A stretch of DNA of 64,000 nt from Chitinophaga tropicalis (GTDB lineage Bacteria > Bacteroidota > Bacteroidia > Chitinophagales > Chitinophagaceae), in NCBI RefSeq assembly GCF_009758205.1, contig NZ_WRXN01000020.1:31798-95797 (forward strand), read 5' to 3'. A model generated the notes under the pieces. It was not told where the DNA came from. It saw nothing but the letters and a program-made list of their open reading frames with translations, and did not search any database. The translations under genes were made by a program, and so were the position numbers. The first letter of the stretch is position 1; each line of letters opens with the position of its first letter. Shown here one piece after another: positions 1 to 9,717 of this stretch.

Positions 1-2
1 CA

Positions 3-389
3 GAGAAACTGAATGCAGTCCCAGGTGTGACCGCCGAGACCAAAGATGGCGTAGTAACACTTTCCGGCTCAGTTACAGACGAGGCCGCAAAATCATCAGC
101 AGAAGAAATGGCTAAATTGACGGAAGGAGTAAAAAGCGTTACCAACAATATTGTGGTAGCTCCTCCTCCGGTTACAGCGCCCCCGCCGCCCGCCGTGACC
201 GCCGATGATCCGCTCAGGACAGGTGTAGAAGCCATTATTAAGGACTTCCAGGGCGTACAGGCCACTGTTGAAGACGGCGTGATCAAAGTATCCGGCGAAT
301 TGAGCGCAACCAGGTGGAAAACACTGAAAATGGCGCTGGACGGACTGAAACCCAAAAAAGTAGACGCTACAGGGCTGAAAATAAAATAA
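3..389 (+). CDS. BON-domain protein, 5' end outside window
   Basis: The reading frame is open to the left edge, so the N-terminus is missing; the GTG at position 27 lies inside the first BON domain and is not the true start. Two BON (bacterial OsmY and nodulation) domains are visible, one ending before a proline-rich linker (PPPVTAPPPP) and one after it, each with the typical DGVV/DGVI-SG core. BON domains are thought to bind membranes or envelope components. The next gene starts 27 nt downstream and also carries a BON-like domain, so the two are probably co-transcribed. The exact role is unknown. Confidence 0.8.
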   Translation, partial: EKLNAVPGVTAETKDGVVTLSGSVTDEAAKSSAEEMAKLTEGVKSVTNNIVVAPPPVTAPPPPAVTADDPLRTGVEAIIKDFQGVQATVEDGVIKVSGELSATRWKTLKMALDGLKPKKVDATGLKIK

Positions 390-416
390 TCTCTCACTCC
401 CCCAAAATTAATCCTC

Positions 417-839
417 ATGGCATTACAGGAAAAATATAAAGAGCTGATAGATGCTGCTAAATCAGCCGGCACCAAAAATCTGCAGGTGAGCGAACTTGAC
501 GGAGTACTGCATATTACCGGCGAAGCTCCCTCCGGAACAGTAAAAGATAATCTCTGGAATATTTACGGGAAAATAGACCCCAACTTCCTTACCGGAGATG
601 TTGTAATGAATATTAACGTAGCTACCGCCGTAGAAGGCGCCAGGCTGAAAGTGATCACAGAATCTTCCAACCTCAATATCCGTAAAGGACCTGGCACAGA
701 CCAACCTATTGTTGGTAAAGCCGCTCACAATGAGACCGTTACATTGATCAGCAAACAAAGCGATCAGTGGTGGCTTATCAGGACAGATAGTGGTGAAGAA
801 GGCTATTCTCACTCACAATATCTGAAACCCGTAGAATGA
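417..839 (+). CDS. BON-like plus bacterial SH3 domain protein
   Basis: A 140-residue protein. Residues 1-72 resemble a BON domain (DGVLHITGEAPSG). Residues 75-138 form a bacterial SH3 domain with the typical LNIRKGPGTDQPIVG start and the WWLIRTDSGEEGYSHSQYL end. Bacterial SH3 domains usually bind peptidoglycan or peptides. No signal peptide is visible, so its location is uncertain; it may act with the BON protein just upstream. The gene ends at a strong bidirectional hairpin shared with the convergent lipoprotein gene. Confidence 0.85.
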   Translation: MALQEKYKELIDAAKSAGTKNLQVSELDGVLHITGEAPSGTVKDNLWNIYGKIDPNFLTGDVVMNINVATAVEGARLKVITESSNLNIRKGPGTDQPIVGKAAHNETVTLISKQSDQWWLIRTDSGEEGYSHSQYLKPVE

Positions 840-847
840 ATTTAATA

Positions 848-870
848 AGGGCTGGCCAGCGGCCAGCCCT
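848..870. terminator. Bidirectional terminator hairpin
   Basis: A perfect 10-bp stem (AGGGCTGGCC / GGCCAGCCCT) with a 3-nt AGC loop lies between the stop codons of two convergent genes. T-runs are weak on both sides. Confidence 0.7.
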
Positions 871-874
871 TCAC

Positions 875-1579
875 TTACTGTACTTCTTTCAGCTTATAGA
901 CGTTAGCTTCCTTCTCCAGCGCATATTTTATAGTCCGCTTCCCATCCCCCGGCTGCCCATCAGGATCACTTTTCTCATACACAGGATACTGCCGCATCAG
1001 GTAAGGCGCTTTAATATAAAAAGAATCCCTCCCACGATATCCTTTCAGATCTTCTCTGTCCACATCTCCTGAAAATATCCTTACAGGCTTATTCCTGACA
1101 TACGTAATGCCATACACGCTGCCTGTTGCCTCTGAACCGGCAGAATAGGTAAAGAAGAACACTTCAGGATATTTATCATGGTTCAGATCTGCAACAATAC
1201 TTTCACTCAGCATTCCTTTCACATCGTAGATTACTGTACTGTCACTCTTTGTGGTATCTCCTTTCATATCAGTTGCCGCTATTATTACGGAACGGGCTGT
1301 GCCATCTCCTTTCGGCACTACTGTATATTTGTAGTTATTATATCTCATCACTTTAGATACTGCATTGCCGGGCCCTTTATTTACGTTGCTTCCTTCCTCT
1401 CCCGGTTGTGTAGGATTACCGGCATTTGCATTGCCACCTGCTGCAGAACTTGCCGGAGTAGTTGCTGCTCCCGGCGATGAGTTCACTTGGGAAGAGTCCT
1501 GCGCCAGCTGTTCTTTGGTCTTCATCGGTGAATTGCATGCTGCACCTGCTATCAGCAGCAGAAAGATCAATCGTCTCAT
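875..1579 (-). CDS. Putative lipoprotein of unknown function
   Basis: The start is set at the ATG that gives MRRLIFLLLIAGAAC, a type II signal peptide with lipobox AGAAC; a longer frame starting 15 codons upstream would bury this signal. The mature protein has a low-complexity Ser/Ala/Gly/Asn-rich linker and then a roughly 150-residue beta-rich region (YNNYKYTVVPKGDGT, VADLNHDKYPEVFFFTYSAG). The second motif resembles an FG-GAP/VCBS-like calcium loop (DLNHDKYPEV). Probably anchored in the outer membrane or periplasm; function unknown. Confidence 0.8.
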   Translation of the reverse strand: MRRLIFLLLIAGAACNSPMKTKEQLAQDSSQVNSSPGAATTPASSAAGGNANAGNPTQPGEEGSNVNKGPGNAVSKVMRYNNYKYTVVPKGDGTARSVIIAATDMKGDTTKSDSTVIYDVKGMLSESIVADLNHDKYPEVFFFTYSAGSEATGSVYGITYVRNKPVRIFSGDVDREDLKGYRGRDSFYIKAPYLMRQYPVYEKSDPDGQPGDGKRTIKYALEKEANVYKLKEVQ

Positions 1580-1663
1580 AAGAACATTTTTATTATTCTT
1601 ACACAAGGAACATGCCTCAACCAACGTACAAATAATAAAAATTTACCGCTCGTACATTCATGC

Positions 1664-1694
1664 TTTGATTTCATAGCCACTGTTTTTATCTTTG
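1664..1694 (+). promoter_or_regulatory. Bacteroidota-type promoter of the efflux locus
   Basis: TTTG at 1664-1667, a 19-nt spacer, then TATCTTTG at 1687-1694: an exact fit to the Bacteroidota sigma consensus (TTTG-N19-TAnnTTTG). It lies 30 nt upstream of the ATG at 1725. Confidence 0.7.
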
Positions 1695-1724
1695 CATCGC
1701 TGATTTTAACGTGCTGACTTATTC

Positions 1725-2144
1725 ATGATCGCAGACAACAGGCACATATTACACCGGGTCTTACTTTTCCTGCTGCTTCTGACCAGCTTCCAGCTGGGGC
1801 TGCCCACAAGTTTACAGGCAAAGCACGAATTGAAGAGCGCCCGCATGGAACGCCTTTTTGATCATGAAGAAATAGTGGTCTTTTATCTTGAGAACGACTA
1901 TCTTGTCAACGACTCTCCTGAAGATACAGGTCCTTTCTTCCACAATAAAAAGGTACCGCCTAAACGCAGATATTATCTTCCTGGTAATAACCAGCAATTC
2001 AGCTATAACGTACGCATATTCCAGCTTCCTTACAACCTGGAGCCTGTTGTACCTGAAGAAGAGAACAAAACCGGTATATACCAGCAGCAGCATGCGTTCC
2101 TGCCGGCTTACTACAGGTTCCTCTTCAGGTATACGCTCTTCTAA
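1725..2144 (+). CDS. Small exported protein of unknown function
   Basis: A 139-residue protein with an N-terminal hydrophobic stretch (residues 11-31, LLFLLLLTSFQLGLPTSLQA) that looks like a signal peptide. The rest is rich in Tyr, Phe and charged residues with no family I recognise. It sits behind a consensus promoter and about 150 nt ahead of the RND adaptor gene, so it may be the first gene of that operon. Confidence 0.65.
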   Translation: MIADNRHILHRVLLFLLLLTSFQLGLPTSLQAKHELKSARMERLFDHEEIVVFYLENDYLVNDSPEDTGPFFHNKKVPPKRRYYLPGNNQQFSYNVRIFQLPYNLEPVVPEEENKTGIYQQQHAFLPAYYRFLFRYTLF

Positions 2145-2296
2145 GATAGTTTTACATAACCCGTTTTTCTTATCATCAATTTTTCTGCTGTAACTACGGT
2201 GCCGGCATTGCTTTGCCTTAATGCACCGGGCTACGCTATTACACAAATCCGGGGCGTTCTTACAACGCTCCCTGTAAAACTATTGTCGTACCTATC

Positions 2297-3412
2297 ATGC
2301 GAACGTTAACAAAGATCAACATACTGGCAATGAGCATTGCCCTGGGCGGATGTATAACCCGGGGAGAGAATAAGAACACTGAAAACAACCTCAACACATT
2401 TCCCGTGCTCCGCCTGTCATTCACAGATACGTTGCTGCACAGGAACTATGTGGCAGATATAGAAGCCGTGCGCAATGTGGAGATACGTGCCCGCGTAAAC
2501 GGGTTCCTGAATAAAATATATGTGGACGAAGGGCAACATGTAACACAGGGTCAGTTGCTTTTCAGCCTCAATGACGAAGAATACCGTGCAGAGCTGGCAA
2601 GGGCCAGGGCAGCGCTCAGCAGTGCCATTGCAGAAGCTAAAGCAGCTCAGCTGGAAGTAGACCGTATACAACTGCTGGTATCTAAAAAAGTGATAGCGGC
2701 AAGTGAACTGGAAGTAGCTAAAGCAAAGCTGGCTGCTGCGAACGCACGTATTGAAGAGGCACGCTCTGCAGAAAGCAATGCGGCTACACGCCTCTCCTAT
2801 ACCAGCATCCGCGCGCCGTTTGACGGTTACATTGACCGTATTCCTTCCAAGGCCGGCAGTCTTATCAGTGAAGGCGCCCTGCTCACTTCTGTCTCGGACA
2901 TTAAAGAAGTGTATGCTTACTTTAACGTATCAGAAACAGAATACCTGCAGCACAGCAGATCGCACGATGCGGATAAACATCCCGAGGTACAACTGGTGCT
3001 GGCAGACGGCTCTCCTTATCCTTACCCGGGTAAAGTAGAGACCATAGAGAGCGAATTTGAAGAAACAACCGGGTCTATTGCTTTCAGGGCAAGGTTCCCG
3101 AACCCGAAGGCGCTCCTGAAACATGGCGCCAGCGGCAAAGTACAGCTGAGCAATGAGCTGGACAGTACTATCCTGCTGCCTCAGAAAGCAGTGTTTGAAA
3201 TGCAGGACAAGAACTATGTATTCATCCTGGACAAATCCAACCAGGTGAAGATGAAGAATTTCACACCCGGCCCCCGCCTGGAAAACTGCTATATCGTACA
3301 GGCCGGCCTGAACGATGGCGACCGTGTTGTGTACGAAGGCGTACGCAACCTCCGGGACGGCATGCAGATCAATCCTGCTCCTATTACACTGGACAGCATA
3401 AAAGGATTGTAA
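2297..3412 (+). CDS. RND efflux periplasmic adaptor lipoprotein (AcrA/MexA type)
   Basis: Membrane-fusion adaptor that joins the inner-membrane pump to the outer-membrane channel. The N-terminus has a lipobox (ALGGC, Cys about residue 19), so the mature protein is lipid-anchored. It then shows the lipoyl half-motif (EIRARVNGFLNKIYVDEGQHVTQGQLLF), an alpha-helical hairpin (about residues 95-160), the second lipoyl half (SIRAPFDGYIDRI) and beta-barrel and membrane-proximal domains. At 371 residues it is full length for the AcrA family. The pump gene begins 31 nt downstream. Confidence 0.93.
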   Translation: MRTLTKINILAMSIALGGCITRGENKNTENNLNTFPVLRLSFTDTLLHRNYVADIEAVRNVEIRARVNGFLNKIYVDEGQHVTQGQLLFSLNDEEYRAELARARAALSSAIAEAKAAQLEVDRIQLLVSKKVIAASELEVAKAKLAAANARIEEARSAESNAATRLSYTSIRAPFDGYIDRIPSKAGSLISEGALLTSVSDIKEVYAYFNVSETEYLQHSRSHDADKHPEVQLVLADGSPYPYPGKVETIESEFEETTGSIAFRARFPNPKALLKHGASGKVQLSNELDSTILLPQKAVFEMQDKNYVFILDKSNQVKMKNFTPGPRLENCYIVQAGLNDGDRVVYEGVRNLRDGMQINPAPITLDSIKGL

Positions 3413-3443
3413 GCGGTATTTCTTCATTCATCATTGCATCATC

Positions 3444-6400
3444 ATGTTCGATACTTTTATAAAGCGACCGGTATTGTCGCTCGTGATCTCTTTGATCATT
3501 GTTCTGCTTGGATTACTATCATTATTTACACTGCCGGTAACACAGTTTCCGGACATTGTTCCTCCTTCGGTAACAGTTACCGCCAAATACACCGGCGCCA
3601 ATGCGGAAGTATGCGCCAAAGCCGTGGCCACTCCCCTGGAAAGGGCTATCAATGGTGTGCCCGGTATGACATACATGTCATCCGTTTCCAGTAACAACGG
3701 TATCACTCTCATACAGGTATTCTTTAACGTAGGTACAGACCCTGACCAGGCCGCCGTGAACGTACAGAACCGCGTGGCCACCATTATCGATGAACTGCCG
3801 GAAGAAGTGATCAAGGCAGGTGTGACCACTGAAAAAGAGGTTAACAGTATGCTGCTGTATCTCAACGTAATGAGTGAGGACAGTACGCTGGACGAACAGT
3901 TCATCTACAACTTTGCAGACATCAACGTATTACAGGAGCTGAAAAGGATTGACGGCGTAGGCTTTGCTGAGATCATGGGCGCCAAGGAATATGCCATGCG
4001 CGTATGGCTCAAGCCGGACCGTATGCTGGCTTACAGCCTCTCTGCCGATGACGTGATAGCAGCTATCCGTAAACAGAACGTGGAAGCTGCTCCCGGTAAG
4101 ACCGGCGAGGCGGCAGACAATGAACCACAGGTCCTCCAATACGTATTACGATATACCGGCAAATTCTATGAGCCGGAACAATATGAGAACATTATTATCC
4201 GTGCCAATCCTGACGGGTCTGTATTGAAGCTGAAAGACGTGGCGGATATTAAGTTTGGTGCACTCAGCTACGGCATGGTGTCTAAAACAGACGGCAAGCC
4301 TTCTGCTTCTATTATGCTGAAGCAGAGACCGGGCTCTAATGCACAGGAGGTTATTGCCAATGTAAAGAAAAGAATGGCGGAGCTGCAGGCCTCCTCTTTC
4401 CCTCCGGGTATGAGCTATAACTTCAACTATGATGTATCCCGCTTCCTGGACGCTTCTATCCATGAAGTACTGAGAACGCTGGTAGAGGCATTCATACTTG
4501 TATTTATCGTGGTATTCCTCTTTATACAGGACTTCCGCTCTACGCTCATCCCCGCCCTGGCCGTTCCGGTGGCCCTGATAGGTACTCTCTGTTTCATGCA
4601 GATGATGGGTTTCTCTATCAACCTGCTCACCCTGTTTGCATTGGTGCTGGCCATAGGTATTGTGGTGGATAATGCCATTGTGGTCGTGGAGGCCGTGCAC
4701 GTAAAAATGCAGGAAACACATTTACCTCCGCTGCAGGCCACGCTGGCGGCCATGAAAGAGATCAGCGGTGCACTGGTGGCCATTACCCTTGTAATGTCTG
4801 CCGTGTTTGTACCGGTAGCTTTCCTGTCAGGCCCTGTGGGGGTATTCTACCGGCAGTTCTCCCTTACACTGGCTATTTCTATTGTCATATCAGGTATTAA
4901 TGCAGTAACCTTAACGCCTGCGCTCTGTGCCATTATGCTGAAGCATAATCACCATCCCGGCAGGCCACGCACCTGGTTGCAGAAATTCTTTGACCGCTTC
5001 AACTACGGATACAGCAAGACAGAGAAGAGCTACCAGAACCTGATTGGCCGCATTGCAGGCCGCAGGTTGGTAACCATCATCCTCCTTGCAGTATTCTTCG
5101 TTGCAACATGGGGTGTCAGCGCCATTCTTCCGGGCGGTTTCATTCCCACGGAAGACCAGGGTATGATCTACGTGAACGTAACCACTCCCGCCGGCGCTAC
5201 TGTAGCCCGTACAAGCGCAGTGCTGGACGAAGTAGAGAAGATAGCGCAGCAGATGGAGGAAACTGAATCTGTGTCTACCCTTGCCGGCTTCAGCCTGGTG
5301 AACGACGTGGCAGGCGCCTCTTACGGTATGGGTATGATCAACCTTAAACCATGGGAAGACCGCAAGCGCTCTGTGAAAGAAATCATCAGTGCACTTGAAA
5401 AAGATACCCGCATCATTGCAGATGCCAGCATAGAATTCTTCCCGCCGCCTACAGTACCGGGCTTTGGTAACTCCAGCGGTTTTGAGCTGAGGGTGCTGGA
5501 CCGTAGCGGTACCGGCGACCTCCGGCAAACGGCCGATGTAACAAACAAGTTCATCGCCGCCCTGAAGGCCCGGCCTGAGATAGGTAGCTCCTTCACCAGC
5601 TTTGACCCGGATTTCCCGCAGTACATGATCCATGTAGATCAGGCTATGGCAGCACAGAAAGGAGTAAGCGTAGACAATGCCATGAGCACCCTGCAAACAT
5701 TGCTGGGCAGTTACTATGCCTCCAACTTCATACGCTTTGGGCAGATGTATAAGGTAATGGTACAGGCAGCTCCCGGATATCGTACCAAACCGGAAGACGT
5801 ATTGCATCTCTATGTAAAGAACGATGCCGGTGAGATGGTGCCCTTCTCTAACTTCATCAGGATGGAAAGAGTGTACGGGCCGGAGCAGCTTACCCGTTAC
5901 AATATGTACACTGCCGCTATGATTAACGGAGATGCGGCCCCTGGTTATTCCAGCGGTGATGCCATCAAAGCAATTGAAGAGGTAGCAGCTAAATCACTGC
6001 CCCGTGGATATAGTTTTGAGTGGAGCGGTATGACAAGAGAACAGATACTCTCCGGCAATCAGGCCATTTACATCTTTGCTATCTGCCTGCTTTTCGTATA
6101 CCTGTTACTGGCAGCCCAGTACGAAAGCTTCCTGCTTCCACTCCCGGTGATACTCTCACTGCCTGCAGGTATTTTCGGAGCTTTCCTGACACTGAAACTG
6201 GCGGGGCTGGAAAACAACATCTATGCACAGGTGGCCCTGGTTATGCTTATAGGTCTGCTGGGTAAGAATGCTATCCTCATCGTGGAATTTGCCATTCTGC
6301 GTAATAAGCAGGGGCTGTCAGTACTGGAAGCCGCAAAAGAAGGAGCTGTGTCCAGGCTACGTCCTATCCTGATGACATCCTTCGCATTCATTGCCGGCCT

Positions 6401-8015
6401 GATACCACTTTGTGTGGCCAGTGGTGCAGGAGCGATGGGCAACCGTTCCATAGGTACTGCAGCTGCAGGAGGCATGCTTATTGGCACTGTGTTCGGAGTA
6501 CTGATCATTCCAGGACTTTATGTACTGTTTGCCTCTATCAGCCAGAAGAAAAAACAGCATAAAACAGTGAAAGCGCAGGCTGTTACACCGGTTGCCATAT
6601 TGTTGCTGATGGCGGTCCTTTCCGGCTGTTATGCACCTAAAAAGCTGGAAACGCCGGCAGCCCCCACAATGCCTGCTGCATATACAGACAGTACGGCAAC
6701 GGCAGATAGCAGCAGCATTGCCCAGCTGTCTTATAAACAGTTCTTTACCGATCCGCTGTTACAGCAACTGCTGGATACGGCCTTGAAGAATAATACGGAT
6801 ATGCTGCTGGCCAGCCAGCGACTTGAAATTACCCGGGCGCAATTACTGGCTGCCAGCCGGGCCTGGCAGCCTTCCGTGAATGTGGCATTGTCTGCCGGCG
6901 TGGACAAATATGGAGATTACACATTGAACGGAGTAGGTAATTATGACACCAATCTCTCTCCCAATATTGACGATAAACGACGCATACCTGATCCCACAGC
7001 TGATTTCTTCGTAGGCCTGCGCAGTTCCTGGGAAATAGATCTCTGGGGAAAAATGCGCAGCCGTAAAAAGGCGGCATACCTCCGCTTCCTGGCAAGCGAA
7101 AAAGGCAGGCAACTGGTTACCACGCAGCTGGTATCGCAGGTGGCGGGACTGTACTACCAGCTGATGGCGGTAGATTATGAACAGACCGTCATCCGCCGTA
7201 ACATCCAGTTACAGGAAAGTGCGCTTGCCACCGTTCGCATACAACAGGAAGCGGGGCGTGCTACCCTGCTGGCTGTACAGCAATTCACCGCCCAGTTGTT
7301 CAACACGCGCAGCATGGCCCTGGAACTGAACAAGCAGACGATTGAGCTGGAAAACCAGCTGAATGCCCTGCTGGGACGTTTTCCGCAAACCATCAAAAGG
7401 GACAGTTCCCTGATGGCTTCCCGCCTGCCGGATTATGCAAAGACAGGCATTCCCTCGTCCCTGTTGTTACGCAGGCCGGACATACAGCAGGCAGAGCTGG
7501 AGCTGCAGGCCGCCAAAGCAGATGTACAGGCAGCCAGGGCTGATTTTCTGCCTTCACTGCAGCTTATGCCCTATGCTGGCTTCAATGCCTTTAAAGGCTC
7601 TTTGCTCTTTAATTCTGCATCCGCCGCCTATGGCATACTGGGAGGGTTAACAGCTCCTGTGCTTAACAGGAAGCAATTGCAGTCGCAATACAATATCACC
7701 ACTGCCACCGGCATGTCTGCCTTTTATAACTACAGACAGGCAGTCATCAACGGATACCAGGAAGTGTTGACCGCCCTGGGCAAAATGCAGAACGGTCAAC
7801 AGGCATATGAACTGAAACAGGCGGAGGTGCAGATGCTGCAGGATGGCGTATCCACTGCAAATGATCTCTATGCCACCGGTTATGCCACTTACCTGGAAGT
7901 GATCACCGCACAGAAAAGCGTACTGGAAGCAGAACTCACGCTGGCCAACAGCAGGAAGGAACTTTTTCTGGGCGCCATTGCCCTTTACCGCTCACTCGGC
8001 GGAGGGGTTAACTGA
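3444..8015 (+). CDS. Fused RND efflux pump (AcrB-like) and outer-membrane factor (TolC/OprM-like)
   Basis: A 1523-residue protein made of two normally separate efflux components. Residues 1 to about 1035 are a full HAE1-type RND permease: an N-terminal membrane helix, porter domains, the TM4 proton-relay motif VDNAIVVVEAV (D409, N410) and the TM10 motif GKNAILIVEFA (K941). After a short Lys-rich stretch, residues 1050-1062 form a hydrophobic segment with a lipobox (LLLMAVLSGC, Cys1062). A complete OprM/NodT-type outer-membrane factor follows to the end. An in-frame GTG at 6567 could start the outer-membrane factor as its own lipoprotein with this signal. Works with the adaptor just upstream to export drugs or other small molecules. 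Confidence 0.93.
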   Translation: MFDTFIKRPVLSLVISLIIVLLGLLSLFTLPVTQFPDIVPPSVTVTAKYTGANAEVCAKAVATPLERAINGVPGMTYMSSVSSNNGITLIQVFFNVGTDPDQAAVNVQNRVATIIDELPEEVIKAGVTTEKEVNSMLLYLNVMSEDSTLDEQFIYNFADINVLQELKRIDGVGFAEIMGAKEYAMRVWLKPDRMLAYSLSADDVIAAIRKQNVEAAPGKTGEAADNEPQVLQYVLRYTGKFYEPEQYENIIIRANPDGSVLKLKDVADIKFGALSYGMVSKTDGKPSASIMLKQRPGSNAQEVIANVKKRMAELQASSFPPGMSYNFNYDVSRFLDASIHEVLRTLVEAFILVFIVVFLFIQDFRSTLIPALAVPVALIGTLCFMQMMGFSINLLTLFALVLAIGIVVDNAIVVVEAVHVKMQETHLPPLQATLAAMKEISGALVAITLVMSAVFVPVAFLSGPVGVFYRQFSLTLAISIVISGINAVTLTPALCAIMLKHNHHPGRPRTWLQKFFDRFNYGYSKTEKSYQNLIGRIAGRRLVTIILLAVFFVATWGVSAILPGGFIPTEDQGMIYVNVTTPAGATVARTSAVLDEVEKIAQQMEETESVSTLAGFSLVNDVAGASYGMGMINLKPWEDRKRSVKEIISALEKDTRIIADASIEFFPPPTVPGFGNSSGFELRVLDRSGTGDLRQTADVTNKFIAALKARPEIGSSFTSFDPDFPQYMIHVDQAMAAQKGVSVDNAMSTLQTLLGSYYASNFIRFGQMYKVMVQAAPGYRTKPEDVLHLYVKNDAGEMVPFSNFIRMERVYGPEQLTRYNMYTAAMINGDAAPGYSSGDAIKAIEEVAAKSLPRGYSFEWSGMTREQILSGNQAIYIFAICLLFVYLLLAAQYESFLLPLPVILSLPAGIFGAFLTLKLAGLENNIYAQVALVMLIGLLGKNAILIVEFAILRNKQGLSVLEAAKEGAVSRLRPILMTSFAFIAGLIPLCVASGAGAMGNRSIGTAAAGGMLIGTVFGVLIIPGLYVLFASISQKKKQHKTVKAQAVTPVAILLLMAVLSGCYAPKKLETPAAPTMPAAYTDSTATADSSSIAQLSYKQFFTDPLLQQLLDTALKNNTDMLLASQRLEITRAQLLAASRAWQPSVNVALSAGVDKYGDYTLNGVGNYDTNLSPNIDDKRRIPDPTADFFVGLRSSWEIDLWGKMRSRKKAAYLRFLASEKGRQLVTTQLVSQVAGLYYQLMAVDYEQTVIRRNIQLQESALATVRIQQEAGRATLLAVQQFTAQLFNTRSMALELNKQTIELENQLNALLGRFPQTIKRDSSLMASRLPDYAKTGIPSSLLLRRPDIQQAELELQAAKADVQAARADFLPSLQLMPYAGFNAFKGSLLFNSASAAYGILGGLTAPVLNRKQLQSQYNITTATGMSAFYNYRQAVINGYQEVLTALGKMQNGQQAYELKQAEVQMLQDGVSTANDLYATGYATYLEVITAQKSVLEAELTLANSRKELFLGAIALYRSLGGGVN

Positions 8016-8038
8016 CAGGAAAACACTCTCTCAGACAG

Positions 8039-8064
8039 TCGCTTTTGCCATCTGGCAAAGGCGA
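8039..8064 (+). terminator. Hairpin after the efflux operon
   Basis: TCGCTTTTGCCA and TGGCAAAGGCGA pair along their length with one G-T wobble, leaving a very short loop, followed by TTGTTGTTAT. It lies in the gap between the efflux operon and the sensor kinase gene and probably ends the efflux transcript. Confidence 0.6.
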
Positions 8065-8136
8065 TTGTTGTTATAACCCGTCCTTAGCGCGGCTCGATTT
8101 TTGCAGATTTTCAATGAGCCAACACATTAATCAAGG

Positions 8137-9717
8137 ATGATATTAATAGTAGATGATAAACCCGAGAATATTCTATCTCTCAGGAAATTACTCGAGCTGC
8201 ATGACCTGGAGGTAGATACGGCACTTTCGGGGGAAGAAGCATTAAAGAAAATCCTGCGGAACAACTATGCACTGATCATCCTGGATGTACAGATGCCCAG
8301 TATGGACGGCTTTGAAGTAGCAGAAACCATCTCAGGTTATAGTAAGGCCAGGGATGTACCCATTCTCTTCCTCTCTGCCGTTAACAAGGATAAAAAGTTC
8401 ATTGCCAAGGGATATGCTTCCGGCGGACTGGATTACATCACAAAGCCTGTTGATCCGGATATACTACTGATGAAAGTGAAGACCTTCATCCGGCTGTACG
8501 AACAAAACCGGCAGTTACAGGTGATGCACGCCTCCCTTCAGCAGGAAGTGGAAGTGCGGAAACAGGCACAGGCCGCACTTAACGCCAAAGTACAGGAGCA
8601 GCATTCCATCCTCGAATCATTACCCCAGGTAGCCTTTACTGCCGGCGCAGACGGCACAATAGAATACGCTAACCGCCACTGGTTCCACTACTCTCCCAGC
8701 CTTGAGAAATTCCCCTCCACCTATAATCATGACCAGGAAGAGATATCGGTCTGGAAGGAAGCTATCAGTGCCGGTCACCCCCTGGAAACAGAGGTATACC
8801 TGCATCACAGGCAGCATCTCCATTACCGCTGTCACCTGCTGAGAGCTATTCCGCTGGAGGAAGAAGGCCGCATTGTAAAATGGGTGGGCACCTTTACAGA
8901 TATTGCCCATCAGAAACAGGCTAATGAGATACTTGAACAAAGTGTGAAGGAACGTACACATGAGCTGCAGGAGATAAACAGCGCGCTGGAAGCCAGCAAC
9001 CACGAACTACAGCAGTTTGCCTCCGTAGCCTCTCACGATCTGAAAGAACCGCTTCGCAAGATCCAGCTGTTTGGCACCATCCTGCGCGACAGGCACCTTA
9101 GCAATAACCCCGAAGCCCTGCAATACATGGAACGTATTGTCAGTTCTTCAGAACGTATGACACGGCTTATTAATGATCTCCTGAAATACTCCCGGCTTTC
9201 GGCCGATAATAACTTCGAGCCCGTAAACCTGAACGGCATCATATCTGACATACTGGTTGACCTGGAGCTCTCTGTCAGCGATACCGGCGCAGAGATCTCC
9301 GTAGAGCCGTTGCCTGTAGTAGAGGCCATTCCCGGTCAGATCAGACAGGCTTTGCAGAATATTATCAGCAATGCTTTGAAGTTCACACGACGGGATATTA
9401 AACCACTGATCCGTGTAAAAGGAGAAAGAGTATATGACAGGGAGTTTGAAAGTCCCGCGGCTGAAAGCGGTCCTTTCTGCCGGATCACCATCAGCGATAA
9501 TGGCATCGGCTTTAATGAAATGTACCTGCCCAAAATATTCACCCTCTTTCAGCGCCTGCATGCAGCTGAAGCGTATGAGGGCACTGGTATAGGGCTGGCC
9601 ATTGCGAAAAAGGTAGTAGAAAAACATCAGGGCCTGATCAGCGCCAGCAGTAAGGAAAATGAAGGGGCTACTTTTGTATTGTTGCTGCCGGTAGAACAAC
9701 CTAAAATTACCAGTTAA
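8137..9717 (+). CDS. Receiver-PAS-histidine kinase hybrid
   Basis: A 526-residue soluble signalling protein. Residues 1-120 are a receiver domain (DDKPEN acidic pocket, phospho-acceptor D50 in LDVQMP, K102 in YITKPVD). A coiled linker, a PAS domain (about 155-260) and a second coiled stretch lead to a HisKA domain with H300 in ASHDLKEPLRK. A HATPase domain follows, with N-box NIISNALKF, ISDNGIGF and GTGIGLAIAKK. There are no membrane segments. Its 3' end overlaps the convergent cheB gene by 4 bp. The facing CheR/CheB pair suggests one non-chemotactic signalling module; the stimulus is unknown. Confidence 0.93.
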   Translation: MILIVDDKPENILSLRKLLELHDLEVDTALSGEEALKKILRNNYALIILDVQMPSMDGFEVAETISGYSKARDVPILFLSAVNKDKKFIAKGYASGGLDYITKPVDPDILLMKVKTFIRLYEQNRQLQVMHASLQQEVEVRKQAQAALNAKVQEQHSILESLPQVAFTAGADGTIEYANRHWFHYSPSLEKFPSTYNHDQEEISVWKEAISAGHPLETEVYLHHRQHLHYRCHLLRAIPLEEEGRIVKWVGTFTDIAHQKQANEILEQSVKERTHELQEINSALEASNHELQQFASVASHDLKEPLRKIQLFGTILRDRHLSNNPEALQYMERIVSSSERMTRLINDLLKYSRLSADNNFEPVNLNGIISDILVDLELSVSDTGAEISVEPLPVVEAIPGQIRQALQNIISNALKFTRRDIKPLIRVKGERVYDREFESPAAESGPFCRITISDNGIGFNEMYLPKIFTLFQRLHAAEAYEGTGIGLAIAKKVVEKHQGLISASSKENEGATFVLLLPVEQPKITS

